DNA of 64,000 bases from Kordiimonas sp. SCSIO 12610 (GTDB lineage Bacteria > Pseudomonadota > Alphaproteobacteria > Sphingomonadales > Kordiimonadaceae). The translations under genes and the position numbers were made by a program. Position 1 is the stretch's first letter. The number at the start of each line of letters is the position of its first letter. This document shows, piece after piece, positions 26,654 through 36,411 of the stretch. The stretch lies in contig NZ_CP073747.1 of the NCBI RefSeq assembly GCF_024398015.1, forward strand, positions 754,501 to 818,500. Reading direction: 5' to 3'. The notes beneath the pieces are model-generated. The model did not search any database. It saw only the letters and a program-made list of their open reading frames with translations, and was not told the DNA's origin.

Positions 26654-28534
26654 TTACCCCGCTTTTACACTTTCAACCCACTGGTCGATACGGCGCTCGA
26701 GGATGGTAAGCGGAACCGCTCCGCCGCCGAGGACGGTATCATGGAAGCCTTTGATATCAAACTGGTCGCCAAGCGCGGCTTCCGCCTTTTTGCGAAGTTC
26801 GATGATTTTCAGCATGCCAATTTTATAGCTTGTGGCTTGTCCCGGTAGTACCATATAGCGGCGCACTTCCGAGCGCGCTTGTGCTTCTGTGATCGCGGAG
26901 TTTGCTTTGAAATAGTCAACGGCCTGATCTTCGGTCCAGCCTTTTGAGTGAAGGCCTGTATCGAGCACAAGGCGGATCGCCCGCCAGATTTCAGAACCTA
27001 AACGACCAAATTCCGAATATGGATCAGCGTAGGTGCCTTCCATTTCCTTGGCCAGAAGCTCGGAATATAGTCCCCATCCTTCTGAATAGGCGGTAAAGCC
27101 CGCTTGCGTTCTAAATGTCGGTACGCTCTCCAGTTCCTGCTGGATTGCGATTTGCATATGGTGCCCCGGCAGGCCTTCATGATAGGCAATAACCTCAAGC
27201 TCGCGTTTCGGCATGGCGGTCATATCGGATAAATGCGCGTAATAAACGCCCGGGCGTGACCCGTCTGGCGTGCTTGGGAAATAATGCTGCGCCGCGCCCG
27301 GTTGCTCGCGGAAGGCCTCAACACGTTTTACCACAAGGTCGGCCTTGGGCAGGATACCAAAATAGTCAGGCAATTTGGATTTAATGCCGTCAATCGCGGA
27401 GGTCGCACCGTCGATATAGCCTTGGCGTCCTTCATCCGTATTCGGGAAATAATAGCGGCGATCTTCCTTGTTATCGCGAAGTTCCTTAAAGAAGGCCTGT
27501 AAGTCACCTTCAAAACCAACCTGTTCCTTAACCGCGATCATTTCTGCGCGCAGGCGGGCAACTTCCGAAAGGCCAATTTCGTGGATTTCATCGGCGGTTA
27601 AATTGGTTGTGGTGTTGTTCGCCAGACGCTCGTTATAAAAATCAGCACCATTCGGCAATGCGCCAACGCCCGCAGCAACTTCGGCTGTGTTTGCCATATC
27701 TTCCTTCTGCCAGGCAATCAGCGCTTCATAAGCAGGTTGCCAGTCGTTCAAAAGGGCAGTGCGGGCGGCACCCAAAAACGTATCAGCTTGAGCCTGATCG
27801 ATTTTTTCTGCGTCCAACAGGGTTTTCACTTTTGCCTGCGCGTCAGTCCAGATTGCACTGTCATCACCGTCTGTGAACGGGGCACCTGTGATAATTTTCT
27901 GTGCGCCATCGATCACCAACTCAAAAGAGAATTTTGGCGGGCGTGTGCCTGCGGCTGCATTTTCCTTTGAAATGTCGATAAGCTGGCGAAGGGCGCGTGC
28001 GCTTTCTGAAATACGGCTGATGTAGCCTTCCATGTCTGCTGCTTCGTCAACGCGGTGCAAGGAAATCAGGAAGCGCGGGAAAAACCCTTGAATGGCTGTC
28101 ATCTGATTAAAGGTATATCCGTTTTTCCTGAATTTATCTGCGGCTTCAGATGTGTTTAACTGATATTCCCAAATGTCCCATGATGTTTTGGCGTCGTCTG
28201 ACAATTTATTATAATCAAAGTTTGCTTTCATTTCCGCAACGCTCTGGCGTTTCCAGTCCAATTGTTTGTCTTGTGCGGCGTTCGTGAAATCATCCATTTT
28301 GTCATTGTTGGTCTTGCGGCCAAGAATGGTTTGCTGGATTGGGCTGAAGGCAACTTCCTGTTCGAACTGTTCTTCGAACCATGCATTAATGCGCGCTGTT
28401 TCTGCCTGAATGTCTTCAGCGCTCGGCGCTGCGCTTGTTTGATTTTGTGTTTGCTCAGAGTTGGGCGCTGTGTTGCTATCGCCGCATGCAACCAGTGCTG
28501 TTGATGCCATTAAGGCAATAAGAAGATGTTTCAT
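26654..28534 (-). CDS. DUF885 family lipoprotein, probable metallopeptidase-like
   Basis: A 626-residue lipoprotein. The signal peptide ends in lipobox LVAC and is followed by a Ser/Thr/Gln-rich linker, then a DUF885 domain. Near residue 490 the sequence YHEGLPGHHMQIAIQQE contains the HExxxGHH-like motif characteristic of this family, which is related to gluzincin-type peptidases. ATG 28534 has GGGGAC upstream; a longer frame to 28666 would overlap the next gene and lacks a signal peptide. It probably acts in the periplasm. A peptidase role is family-based inference. Confidence 0.9.
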   Translation of the reverse strand: MKHLLIALMASTALVACGDSNTAPNSEQTQNQTSAAPSAEDIQAETARINAWFEEQFEQEVAFSPIQQTILGRKTNNDKMDDFTNAAQDKQLDWKRQSVAEMKANFDYNKLSDDAKTSWDIWEYQLNTSEAADKFRKNGYTFNQMTAIQGFFPRFLISLHRVDEAADMEGYISRISESARALRQLIDISKENAAAGTRPPKFSFELVIDGAQKIITGAPFTDGDDSAIWTDAQAKVKTLLDAEKIDQAQADTFLGAARTALLNDWQPAYEALIAWQKEDMANTAEVAAGVGALPNGADFYNERLANNTTTNLTADEIHEIGLSEVARLRAEMIAVKEQVGFEGDLQAFFKELRDNKEDRRYYFPNTDEGRQGYIDGATSAIDGIKSKLPDYFGILPKADLVVKRVEAFREQPGAAQHYFPSTPDGSRPGVYYAHLSDMTAMPKRELEVIAYHEGLPGHHMQIAIQQELESVPTFRTQAGFTAYSEGWGLYSELLAKEMEGTYADPYSEFGRLGSEIWRAIRLVLDTGLHSKGWTEDQAVDYFKANSAITEAQARSEVRRYMVLPGQATSYKIGMLKIIELRKKAEAALGDQFDIKGFHDTVLGGGAVPLTILERRIDQWVESVKAG

Positions 28535-28634
28535 AAACTGTCCCCGCGTTATTGTTTGAAATAGTGTAGTAAGGTTAGTCGTTAGTTTGCTGAAAAGCTT
28601 ACGGCTGTCAATGATTGCGTGAAGGCGCGTTGGT

Positions 28635-29777
28635 TTACCTTTTGCCGCAAATAAAGCTTTGATCAATTTCGTTTATCGACCGCGCACCCAAAAGCGCCAT
28701 GTCCCGTTTGAGGGATGTTATAAAAAGATCAAGGGCCTTATCCACACCCGCTTCGCCGCCAGCTGCTAATCCATACAAATAAGGACGGGCAAAACTAACC
28801 GCTTTTGCACCGAGCGCTAAAGCCTTTAGAATGTCCGTGGCCCTTCGAACGCCGCCATCCAAAATAACCTCTGCGTCGCTGCCAACCGTTTGAACAATAT
28901 CTTCAAGCACTTCAATGGGCGCCGGGGAATGATCCAATTGGCGGCCGCCATGGTTTGAAATTGTAACCGCGTTAAAGCCTGTTTTTACAGCGCGGCGGGC
29001 ATCATCGGTGCGTACAACACCCTTGATAACAGCGGGGCCATTCCATTCGCCGAGTAACCATTCCGCATCATCCCACGTAAAGCCCGCATGAAGCTGAGCC
29101 CCGATAAAATCGATAAGGCTGGTTGCTTCTAAATCAGAATTGATATTTGCATACTTGATCGGTTCACCTGTTAAATAATCCCAAACCCATGCGGGGCTTT
29201 TGATTGCCTCCCAGATTTGTTTCACGCCAATCGTTGGCGGGATTGTAAATCCGTTTTTGGGGTCGCGTTCTCGGTTCCCGTGAACGGGTAAGTCTACTGT
29301 TAAAATCAAGGCTGTGTATCCGGCGGCTTTTGCCCGATTAATCATCTCTTTCACCAGCGCGCGGTCTTTCCAGACATAAAGTTGGAACCATTTTGGGCCA
29401 TCAGTTAAGGCAGCAATATCTTCTATGGATACGCTCGATAGGGTTGACAGGGAATAAATAGTTCCGATCTTGCCCGCCGCTTTGGCGACGGCATTTTCAC
29501 CGGCTGTGTGAAACAGGCGATTGCCAGCGGAGGGCGAGCAGAAAAAAGGAACATCAATTTTCGTGCCGAGGAGGCTGGTTGACATATCTATTTTGTCGAC
29601 ACCCGCAAGGACCTTGTAGGCAAGCCTGTATTCATCGAAGGCTGTTGAATTGTGCTTCAGGGTTTTCTCATCATCAGCACCGCCGTCAATATAGTCAAAA
29701 ACCATCTTGTAAGCGCGTTTCCTGGCAAGCGCGCGAAGGTCATGAATATTTTGAGCGTTTTCGATAGCTTTATTCAT
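28635..29777 (-). CDS. FMN-dependent alpha-hydroxy-acid dehydrogenase (LldD-like)
   Basis: A 380-residue TIM-barrel flavoenzyme of the L-lactate dehydrogenase/glycolate oxidase/mandelate dehydrogenase family. Visible are the N-terminal DYIDGGADDEKTL, the FMN-binding SPSAGNRLFH and YSLSTLSS, FQLYVWKD, the ILTVDLPVHGNRERD loop, the active-site ISNHGGRQLDHSPAPIEVL containing the catalytic His and Arg, and DGGVRRATDILKALALGAKAVSFARPYLYGLAAGGEAGV. These proteins oxidise 2-hydroxy acids to 2-keto acids, usually feeding the respiratory chain. It is 100 bp upstream of the DUF885 gene on the same strand. Confidence 0.93.
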   Translation of the reverse strand: MNKAIENAQNIHDLRALARKRAYKMVFDYIDGGADDEKTLKHNSTAFDEYRLAYKVLAGVDKIDMSTSLLGTKIDVPFFCSPSAGNRLFHTAGENAVAKAAGKIGTIYSLSTLSSVSIEDIAALTDGPKWFQLYVWKDRALVKEMINRAKAAGYTALILTVDLPVHGNRERDPKNGFTIPPTIGVKQIWEAIKSPAWVWDYLTGEPIKYANINSDLEATSLIDFIGAQLHAGFTWDDAEWLLGEWNGPAVIKGVVRTDDARRAVKTGFNAVTISNHGGRQLDHSPAPIEVLEDIVQTVGSDAEVILDGGVRRATDILKALALGAKAVSFARPYLYGLAAGGEAGVDKALDLFITSLKRDMALLGARSINEIDQSFICGKR

Positions 29778-29981
29778 TAGGCTTCTCTGTTGATGGTTGT
29801 TGGCCCCACGTTATGAGTATGCGTTAATTTGTGCTTTTAAACCATTGTTTGTCAATGTGCCCCTTTCTGGACATGATTGAATTTTACCTATTGCCAATAT
29901 GAAAAAATGCGGTGCATGGTTTGTCCGGGCACCCATTCATATTGATGGGGAAGATTTGGGGGATAGTAGGGGAGCTACAGT

Positions 29982-31535
29982 ATGCGAGTTTTGTCAATGT
30001 TGGGGTTGGCGGCAGTAATAACAACGTCAGTTTATAATGAGCCTGTTTCCGCCTTTCAAAAACAGGAGCCTATCCAGTTTGAACAACAGGAATTGAAACT
30101 AGACCACGATGTGAATGGAAGTGTACTGGCGCTTTCCATGCAAACAGCCGATCAGATGAACCTTGTTGTGAAGGGGCAAAACGAAGACGGGCAAAAAATA
30201 TTCTCCATATACGGCCTGAATGATAGCGGGAAACTTTCGCCTACACCAGCGCACCAGATTACCATGCCGGAAGATGCGCTTTTTTACGATTTTGGCGCGG
30301 TCTTTGAAAAGGATATTCAGGTTCTGTTGTTTCTGAACCATGAAGGGGTTCAATATTACGACGTGTCGGATAAATCCATAAAGCCGCTTGTGATGTCGCC
30401 GTCCATTTATCTGAAAGGCGAAAACCCACAGCTTCAAAGTCTGGACTTTGCCCGTGATGTATCAGGGGACGAGGTCGCAGATATTTTAATCCCCGGTTTT
30501 GATGGCTACCGCCTGTTTACACTTAATCAGGTGGGTGGTTTCAGGGAACAACTATTAAATATGCAGGTGGAAATGCGTATTGGCGGCGCCAACCCGCGCT
30601 TCGCTGGTGGCAGTGCACCCCGCTTTAGTCGCTTCCCGTCTTATAGTTTTGATATCAATTTTGATGGCCGAGATGACCTTGTTTTCCTGAAGGATCAGGA
30701 TTTCATCAGCTTTTTTCAAAAAGAAGACGGCACATTCGAAGAGGATGCTACCAATATTCCGTTGGGGCTTCGGGTTACGGGAAATAGCTGGGTTGAACAG
30801 ATCAAAGCGAATGAGCGCTACGCGGATCAAACCAATTTGGTTGAAACCAGCATCCATGTGATTGAAGACCTGAACGGCGATGATATCGTCGATATCATGA
30901 CGGAAACAGATAACGCGGCCGGCGTGTTTAATCGCCGAACGAGCTATAGTATCCATCCTGGTCGTAATGATGGTGGTAAGCTAGCATTTGACGCGGAACC
31001 AACATCAACGTTTGAAGTGAAAGGTCTTCGCTATCAAACCCGACATGTTGACCTTGATAATGACGGGAATACAGATTTTGGGGCTGCTTCTGTCAAAATT
31101 GGCATCGGTAAAATTATTGGCGCGCTTATTTCTGGCTCAACGGACGCAACGCTTAGTTTCTTCAAGCACGGCAGTGACGGGCGCTTTTCCGAGAAACCGA
31201 TTTATACCAAAGGTGTTCCCGTTAAATTTAACTTGTCATCCGGGAATACATCGATCCCATTTGTTGAACTTGCGGATGTTACGGGTGACGGGCTGGAGGA
31301 TCTTTTGCTGAATGACAAGCAAAAAGGCATCAAGATATATCGCGGCCAGAATGAAAAACGGGTTTTTGCCCGCAAGGCCGAGAAAATAGCAGTTGAAATG
31401 CCTGCTAGTGGTAACCGCATTAACGTTGTTGATTTGAACGGCGATGATGAGAGCGACCTGATTATTCACTTCGATCGGCTTGGAAGCGACGGTTTGGAAA
31501 ATAGAAACCGTGTGATTATAATGATGTCCAAATAA
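29982..31535 (+). CDS. exported FG-GAP/VCBS repeat beta-propeller protein
   Basis: A 517-residue exported protein (signal peptide of about 24 residues, ending VSA). It has at least six Ca-binding D-x-N/D-x-D-G-x-x-D repeats: DVSGDEVADIL, DINFDGRDDLVF, DLNGDDIVDIM, DLDNDGNTDFG, DVTGDGLEDLLL and DLNGDDESDLII. Such FG-GAP propellers are common in extracellular adhesion or binding proteins of marine bacteria. No enzymatic domain or C-terminal sorting signal is visible, so it may be periplasmic. It is likely monocistronic. Ligand unknown. Confidence 0.85.
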   Translation: MRVLSMLGLAAVITTSVYNEPVSAFQKQEPIQFEQQELKLDHDVNGSVLALSMQTADQMNLVVKGQNEDGQKIFSIYGLNDSGKLSPTPAHQITMPEDALFYDFGAVFEKDIQVLLFLNHEGVQYYDVSDKSIKPLVMSPSIYLKGENPQLQSLDFARDVSGDEVADILIPGFDGYRLFTLNQVGGFREQLLNMQVEMRIGGANPRFAGGSAPRFSRFPSYSFDINFDGRDDLVFLKDQDFISFFQKEDGTFEEDATNIPLGLRVTGNSWVEQIKANERYADQTNLVETSIHVIEDLNGDDIVDIMTETDNAAGVFNRRTSYSIHPGRNDGGKLAFDAEPTSTFEVKGLRYQTRHVDLDNDGNTDFGAASVKIGIGKIIGALISGSTDATLSFFKHGSDGRFSEKPIYTKGVPVKFNLSSGNTSIPFVELADVTGDGLEDLLLNDKQKGIKIYRGQNEKRVFARKAEKIAVEMPASGNRINVVDLNGDDESDLIIHFDRLGSDGLENRNRVIIMMSK

Positions 31536-31586
31536 TCTTGGTGATAGTAATTTAGGTTACTAATCCGGTATAAATGTTTGATTTCT

Positions 31587-32111
31587 ATGAACGATGACAA
31601 TGACATTATTGAACTACGCGTTTTAAGTGACGCGGATATTGATCCCTTTTTTCGGGAAATCAATGATTTCGATATTGTTAAAATGACAGGATCAATACCT
31701 TTCCCTGTAACGCGCGAGTGGGTAATCGAGCGTTTTGAAACCAAGAATAAACAAGAAAAAGGCGGCGGTGTTGCGGACCGAGCTTTGTATTGGCGGGATC
31801 AATTCATTGGTAACGCTGGATACTTTACCAATGAAGACGACAATATCGAGGTTGGTTACTGGATTGCTCGGCCATTTTGGGGGCAGGGGCTTGCAACCCG
31901 TGTGACCCATTTGATTGTGGAATTAGCACGTTCCCACGGCCATAAGGGGACGCTTTATGCCGGGCATGCAAAGGATAACCTCGCGTCGGGACGGGTGCTT
32001 GCCAAGGCCGGGTTTATACCAGACGGCGAAAATGTATTTCGCCCCTTGTCGCGAGGCGAGGATGTACCGTGTTGGCGCTTGAAACTGCCACCGTTGAAAA
32101 CGGATGACTAA
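31587..32111 (+). CDS. GNAT N-acetyltransferase (RimJ/RimL-like)
   Basis: A 174-residue GNAT protein. VGYWIARPFWGQGLATRVTHLIVELAR contains the W-G-Q-G-L-A acetyl-CoA pyrophosphate loop, and NLASGRVLAKAGFIPDG is the C-terminal N-x-x-S-x-x-x-x-x-K-x-GF motif of RimL-type enzymes. The family acetylates N-terminal or small-molecule amines. ATG 31587 was chosen over an in-frame TTG three codons upstream. The target is unknown. Confidence 0.9.
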   Translation: MNDDNDIIELRVLSDADIDPFFREINDFDIVKMTGSIPFPVTREWVIERFETKNKQEKGGGVADRALYWRDQFIGNAGYFTNEDDNIEVGYWIARPFWGQGLATRVTHLIVELARSHGHKGTLYAGHAKDNLASGRVLAKAGFIPDGENVFRPLSRGEDVPCWRLKLPPLKTDD

Positions 32112-32252
32112 GTTTAATGGTGGCTTCTTCGCCTTTATGATCACCTTCCGGTGATGGCGGGTGCTTGGGCTGGTCAATATGATGAAAATTTAATAGGATG
32201 CGCACATTCTAAAGCCATAAGTGGCACCATAGCCTGAACAGGGAGGACGGCG

Positions 32253-33137
32253 ATGATGAAAAAACTTTTGATGACAGCAGCAGTTATTGGTTTTGTAGCA
32301 CAAGGGGTGACGGCAACAGAACCTGCGGGCGCAATATTGGACCATCACGGTAAGAAAGCTGACCTTAGTCAGATTTTGGATGCACAGCCTGATGCAAACA
32401 AAGCGCGCTATAAATATCGCCATCCCAAGGAAACAATTGAGTTTTTTGGTATCAAACCGGGCATGACGGTTGTGGATACACTCCCGGGCGGTGGGTATTA
32501 TTCCCGTATTCTTCTGCCATACCTCGGCGGTGATGGGAAAGTGATCGGCGCTGATTATGCCGTTGATATGTGGAAGCTTTTCGGTGGTTTTGCCAATGAG
32601 GAGTTTCTGGAAAATAAGAAAACTTGGCCCGCTACCTGGACAAAGGATGCTGAAGGCTGGCGCGGTGAGGGTGACGCTTCTGTAGGGGCATTTGCTCTTG
32701 GCTCAATGCCTGATGAGCTTGCAGGTACGGTTGATGTTTTCATGTTTGTTCGCGCCTTGCACCATCTTAATCGTTTTGAAGACGAAGGCGAATATTTCAC
32801 CAAAGCCCTGAAGGACGTTAAAAAAGCACTGAAATCAGGCGGTATTGTTGGCGTAGTGCAGCATAGCGGACCTGAAAGCAATGACAATAAATGGGCAGAA
32901 GGCGATAATGGATACCTGAAGCAAAGTCAGGTGATCGCTTTCATGGAAGCAAATGGTTTTGAATTTGTGGGCTCTAGCGATGTGAACGCAAATCCGAAAG
33001 ACAAGCCTACAAATGAAGACTTTGTATGGCGCCTGCCACCAGCATTAGGAACAAGCCGCAATGACGCTGACCTGCGGGCTAAAATGGAAGCGATTGGTGA
33101 AAGTAATCGCATGACCCTGAAATTCCGCAAGCCATAA
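32253..33137 (+). CDS. exported class I SAM-methyltransferase-like protein
   Basis: A 294-residue protein with a clear cleavable signal peptide (about 21 residues, ending GVTA) before a class I methyltransferase fold. GMTVVDTLPGGGYYSRILLPYLG is motif I, the Gly-rich SAM loop. DYAVDMW supplies the acidic residue after strand 2. VDVFMFVRALHHL and GGIVGVVQHSG match later motifs. It fits the predicted exported methyltransferase group COG4798. Export is odd because SAM is cytosolic. GGGAGGA precedes the ATG pair at 32253/32256. It ends at a terminator. Confidence 0.88.
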   Translation: MMKKLLMTAAVIGFVAQGVTATEPAGAILDHHGKKADLSQILDAQPDANKARYKYRHPKETIEFFGIKPGMTVVDTLPGGGYYSRILLPYLGGDGKVIGADYAVDMWKLFGGFANEEFLENKKTWPATWTKDAEGWRGEGDASVGAFALGSMPDELAGTVDVFMFVRALHHLNRFEDEGEYFTKALKDVKKALKSGGIVGVVQHSGPESNDNKWAEGDNGYLKQSQVIAFMEANGFEFVGSSDVNANPKDKPTNEDFVWRLPPALGTSRNDADLRAKMEAIGESNRMTLKFRKP

Positions 33138-33158
33138 ATTATTTCGTAATTTGAAATG

Positions 33159-33188
33159 AAAAAGCGCATCAATTTGGTGCGCTTTTTT
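33159..33188 (+). terminator. rho-independent terminator
   Basis: Stem AAAGCGCATC / GGTGCGCTTT (one wobble) with an AT loop and six T, 21 bp after the methyltransferase stop. Confidence 0.85.
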
Positions 33189-33279
33189 GATGGATGTACG
33201 TTTCTTTAACAAATATGATTTTTGGTCAGTATTGATAGGGCTACCCCCAAAGGTTGGTATAGAGGTCAATCATATAGTT

Positions 33280-33840
33280 TTACCGTGCTGCAGAAAAAAT
33301 ACCATCTCGCCAGACAAGTGCCCGATAACAACCGGGGCCAATCAATTGGCCTTGACGGTATGTTGAAACCGGACGAACGGGTTTGCGGCTATTGCAGTTT
33401 TCTTCTGCTTCACGGATCAATAGTATGTTTTCATCATCAAAATCGACAATTTGATAGGCGGTTGTTGGGAATTCATGAATGGTGTAATCAGACGTTTCAG
33501 ACATAATCAGCGTTATCCGCTGATTGCGTAAACGGGAATTGGTTCGATAGGATCTTGCGTTTCCTCGATCACAATCAAAGGCATTTCCATCAATCAGATA
33601 ATCTTTGATGCCATCACCATTCAGGTCAATATCGTTTCTAACCGCGCTCGTCTTCATGGAAAACGCCCCGCGCATACCGCGGCATCTGGTTCTGGCGTCT
33701 TCGATGATTTCCTGAATGGCTGTGGGTTCGCGTTCAGGCGCGTTTTGCGCGTTCGCGTCTGTGGTGGTACCGAATAACAAGGCCGCACCAAGGGCTATAG
33801 ATTGAAACGAGAGCATAGTATTACGCATGACAGTATCCAT
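33280..33840 (-). CDS. secreted protein with an EF-hand/dockerin-like Ca loop
   Basis: A 186-residue exported protein (signal peptide ending about ANA, residue 31). A single DLNGDGIKDYLID loop at about 72-84 resembles the Ca-binding repeats of FG-GAP proteins, and is followed by a Cys-containing FDCDRGNARSYRTNSR segment. Four Cys in the mature part suggest two disulphides. A protein of this pattern is often annotated hypothetical. The start has only a weak ribosome site; the Met at codon 5 is an alternative. Confidence 0.75.
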   Translation of the reverse strand: MDTVMRNTMLSFQSIALGAALLFGTTTDANAQNAPEREPTAIQEIIEDARTRCRGMRGAFSMKTSAVRNDIDLNGDGIKDYLIDGNAFDCDRGNARSYRTNSRLRNQRITLIMSETSDYTIHEFPTTAYQIVDFDDENILLIREAEENCNSRKPVRPVSTYRQGQLIGPGCYRALVWRDGIFSAAR

Positions 33841-33970
33841 TTCGCCAATATCTATTTACCAGTCCTTAGTGACCAGCCTTCATCCTTTGAAGAATAGATA
33901 AGCTTTATTCTATTCAGAGGAAGGCGACAAAAACAAGGCACGATTGTTTGAAGGGCAGCGAGTGTTTTTG

Positions 33971-34546
33971 TTATTCACCGCGCTGCAAGGTAAAACCAAG
34001 GCTATCAACCGCAGCTTCATTCTGGAAAGACTGGTATGATTGCTCTTTGGTGAACATTGAATTTACAAGACTATTCGGGAAGGTTTGAATGCCCGTGTTA
34101 AAGGCCTCTACATTACGGTTAAAGATGGTAATTGCAGCGGCGATATTTTCCTGTAATTCGCTGATTTCCTTCATCAAGGATTTGGTGATCGATGCCATTT
34201 CAAGGTTGGGATAGGCTTCAACTGCAACTTTGAAGCTTCCGAGCATACTGGCTGTGTGGGTTTCAATTGCCTTCAGGTCATCGGTACGTACCTCGCCGCT
34301 TGACGCCTGATCAATCGCGGATCTGAGCGCGGTGATTTTGGATAACAGTTCGCTTTCATGCTCTTTGTATTCGGCGGCATGCTTTTCAAGTTCTGGCAGT
34401 GTCACATTTTTTTGCCGTTCATAGGTGATTACGTTAGACCAGGATCGCACCACCGTATTACGCCGACTAATGATACCATTGTGGATGGTGATGATCATGA
34501 TCACTAATAAAACGAGTATGCCGATAAAGATAAAAAGCGTTTCCAT
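33971..34546 (-). CDS. lemA: LemA family protein
   Basis: A 191-residue LemA-type protein. A single N-terminal membrane helix (about 3-22) leads into the helical LemA domain with HNGIISRRNTVVRSWSNVITYERQKNVTLPELEKHAAEYKEHE. LemA proteins are membrane-anchored with a helical domain of unclear role in envelope quality control. ATG 34546 has GGAGGA at ideal distance; a TTG six codons upstream is rejected. It is 19 bp downstream of a DUF3137-like gene, a common pairing for lemA. Confidence 0.9.
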   Translation of the reverse strand: METLFIFIGILVLLVIMIITIHNGIISRRNTVVRSWSNVITYERQKNVTLPELEKHAAEYKEHESELLSKITALRSAIDQASSGEVRTDDLKAIETHTASMLGSFKVAVEAYPNLEMASITKSLMKEISELQENIAAAITIFNRNVEAFNTGIQTFPNSLVNSMFTKEQSYQSFQNEAAVDSLGFTLQRGE

Positions 34547-34565
34547 CCTATTTCCTCCTGTCAAA

Positions 34566-35639
34566 TTAACCCCAAGGTGCAGTGTTTTTTGATGTGTGGT
34601 AATCAGTGAAATTACTATCGCTATATTTCATCAGGGTATGAACGATATCAAGGGTCATATCCAGTTTACCAAGGTTGGTGTGTCCTTTGATTTCATCTGC
34701 GAACGCCTGTGGGTCTTCCAGCCCATATTTTCGCAGAGCGCGCAGCGTATCACCATTGGTGAAGGACAGGCATAAATCCCCTTCACTATTAAATTCCAGG
34801 TTAATGCTGTGATGGAGGGCATCTAACCGTTCGATCTCAACAATAATTTTAGGGCTTAGGAATTTGGCTGCAATTTGCTCTGATCCAGCGTAAACGCCGA
34901 ATTTTTTATTGAAATCAATCGATGCTGTTTCCCAAAAAATACCTCGGTGTTTGTTTCGGTCTTGCACAACCGCGATACTGCGGGCGAACTGAAAGGGAAT
35001 GATAAAGGCAAACCGATCAAAGTGATCATATACGGTGCGGGTTCGAATTTGGGTTTTGCCATTGACGGTTGTTGTATAGGTTTCCCGGCGTTTGTTTACA
35101 TAATGGAAATGATGATAGCGATAATCGAAACTATGCTCCTCACCTGTATAATGGCCCTTAAGCGTGCGGCGGATTTCGCGTGTATGATTTCCGCGCTGAA
35201 AATCCAGAAACTGTGAACCAAGCCGTCTTGCCGCCATTTTGCCGCCAACAGGTATGTCAGTCAGGCCATTATCGAACAAAATGGTTTTGGTATGAATGTC
35301 ATCAGATAGTTGACTTAAGCTGCTGCGCCGGGAGAATATAACCCACAAATATGCGATCAATGTTACTGCGCCAATAACACCCGCGATTACCAGCATAATC
35401 TCTAGCGTTGGTTCCTGACTACCAACAATAGCGGCAATCAGTGAAATAATAAGCAAGGGTAGGCAAACAATATGGGTGGTTCGGTTGTCGAACTTCACAG
35501 GTGTTTTAAAGCCTTCAAGGAACTTAATCGCTTTTAGAAGGTCATCATCACTCTGTGCCTTTTGAACCTGGGCGTCTATTTTAATAAGGGCAGTTTTCAG
35601 TGCTTTGTTATGATTTTTCGGTACTTCTGTATCAGTCAA
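34566..35639 (-). CDS. DUF3137-like membrane protein, LemA partner
   Basis: A 357-residue protein. A cytosolic N-terminus (1-55) is followed by two transmembrane helices (about 60-76 and 82-103) and a C-terminal domain. In that domain, an aromatic-rich segment (HSFDYRYHHFHYVNKRRE) precedes FWETASIDFNKKFGVYAGSEQIAAKFLSPKIIVEIERL. That last stretch is the core DUF3137 pattern; these proteins co-occur with LemA. First gene of the two-gene lemA unit. Function unknown. Confidence 0.82.
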   Translation of the reverse strand: MTDTEVPKNHNKALKTALIKIDAQVQKAQSDDDLLKAIKFLEGFKTPVKFDNRTTHIVCLPLLIISLIAAIVGSQEPTLEIMLVIAGVIGAVTLIAYLWVIFSRRSSLSQLSDDIHTKTILFDNGLTDIPVGGKMAARRLGSQFLDFQRGNHTREIRRTLKGHYTGEEHSFDYRYHHFHYVNKRRETYTTTVNGKTQIRTRTVYDHFDRFAFIIPFQFARSIAVVQDRNKHRGIFWETASIDFNKKFGVYAGSEQIAAKFLSPKIIVEIERLDALHHSINLEFNSEGDLCLSFTNGDTLRALRKYGLEDPQAFADEIKGHTNLGKLDMTLDIVHTLMKYSDSNFTDYHTSKNTAPWG

Positions 35640-35900
35640 TGATCGGCCCCAAATATTCGCTTTTATCTGTTAATAGCAAACATGCAATTATGTGTTGAAT
35701 ATTATATAACCAAATTGCTTCAACATGAAAGCCCGTGATTTAGAAGAGGTCAGAATATAATAAAATCGACGGTTTCCGACTATGCTTTGGGTGTAATTTG
35801 ACCTGCTATGATCTGTCATATAAGAGAGTAGCTACGCTTGTTTGCACAAATGCAATATCGCTCATATTCCATAGCGGGTATGGATATTGCCGGGGATAAT

Positions 35901-36353
35901 ATGCAGGAAGACTTCGATAGTTTGAAGAGCGATATGACGAAGGGTTTGATGGCGCATTGGCATCAGATTAAAGGTCATAAACCGATGGCTTCGCGCCTTG
36001 ACTTCAATCCTGCTGAAGTGGAACCACAGATACTTCCCCACATCATATTGTTCGACGTATTTTATGAGCCCCTCGATTTTCGCTATCGGGTGGTTGGTAC
36101 CAAGGTTGTCCGTTATTCGAGCCGTGATTACACCGGGGAAAACCTAAGCGATATTGAGCATCAGCGCGAGGGCAGTCATCTTTGGAAAATGCTTAAGCAG
36201 ACGGTTCTGGAACAGAAACCGATGGTAGCATGCTCACCGTACGCGGGACCGCAAAAAGATTTTATGGCATCAGAAGACGTTCTGATGCCGTTAACTGATG
36301 AGCAGGGTAAGGTTAGATACATTTTGGCAGCGGTAGATTTTTTAAGCCGTTAA
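35901..36353 (+). CDS. PAS-domain protein (PAS_5/DUF1330-style small sensor)
   Basis: A 150-residue cytosolic protein consisting almost wholly of one PAS-like domain. LMAHWHQIKGHKPMASRLDFNPAEVEPQILPHIILFDVFYEPLDFRYRVVGTKVV is the typical start of the alphaproteobacterial PAS_5 group (Pfam PF07310). It ends with DVLMPLTDEQGKVRYILAAVDFLSR. There is no output domain. GGGGA lies four bases before ATG 35901; in-frame starts at 35838 (TTG) and 35880 exist. Similar proteins are frequent in Rhodospirillales-like genomes, with unknown signals. Confidence 0.85.
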   Translation: MQEDFDSLKSDMTKGLMAHWHQIKGHKPMASRLDFNPAEVEPQILPHIILFDVFYEPLDFRYRVVGTKVVRYSSRDYTGENLSDIEHQREGSHLWKMLKQTVLEQKPMVACSPYAGPQKDFMASEDVLMPLTDEQGKVRYILAAVDFLSR

Positions 36354-36411
36354 TCGCCATACTTACCCACGCCCTCAATTTATCCATATCCCCGATTTAT
36401 TCATGCTCTGA

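Noticed and set aside
28535-28666. Longer start for the DUF885 lipoprotein
   Set aside because: It would overlap the upstream flavoprotein gene and bury the lipoprotein signal peptide.
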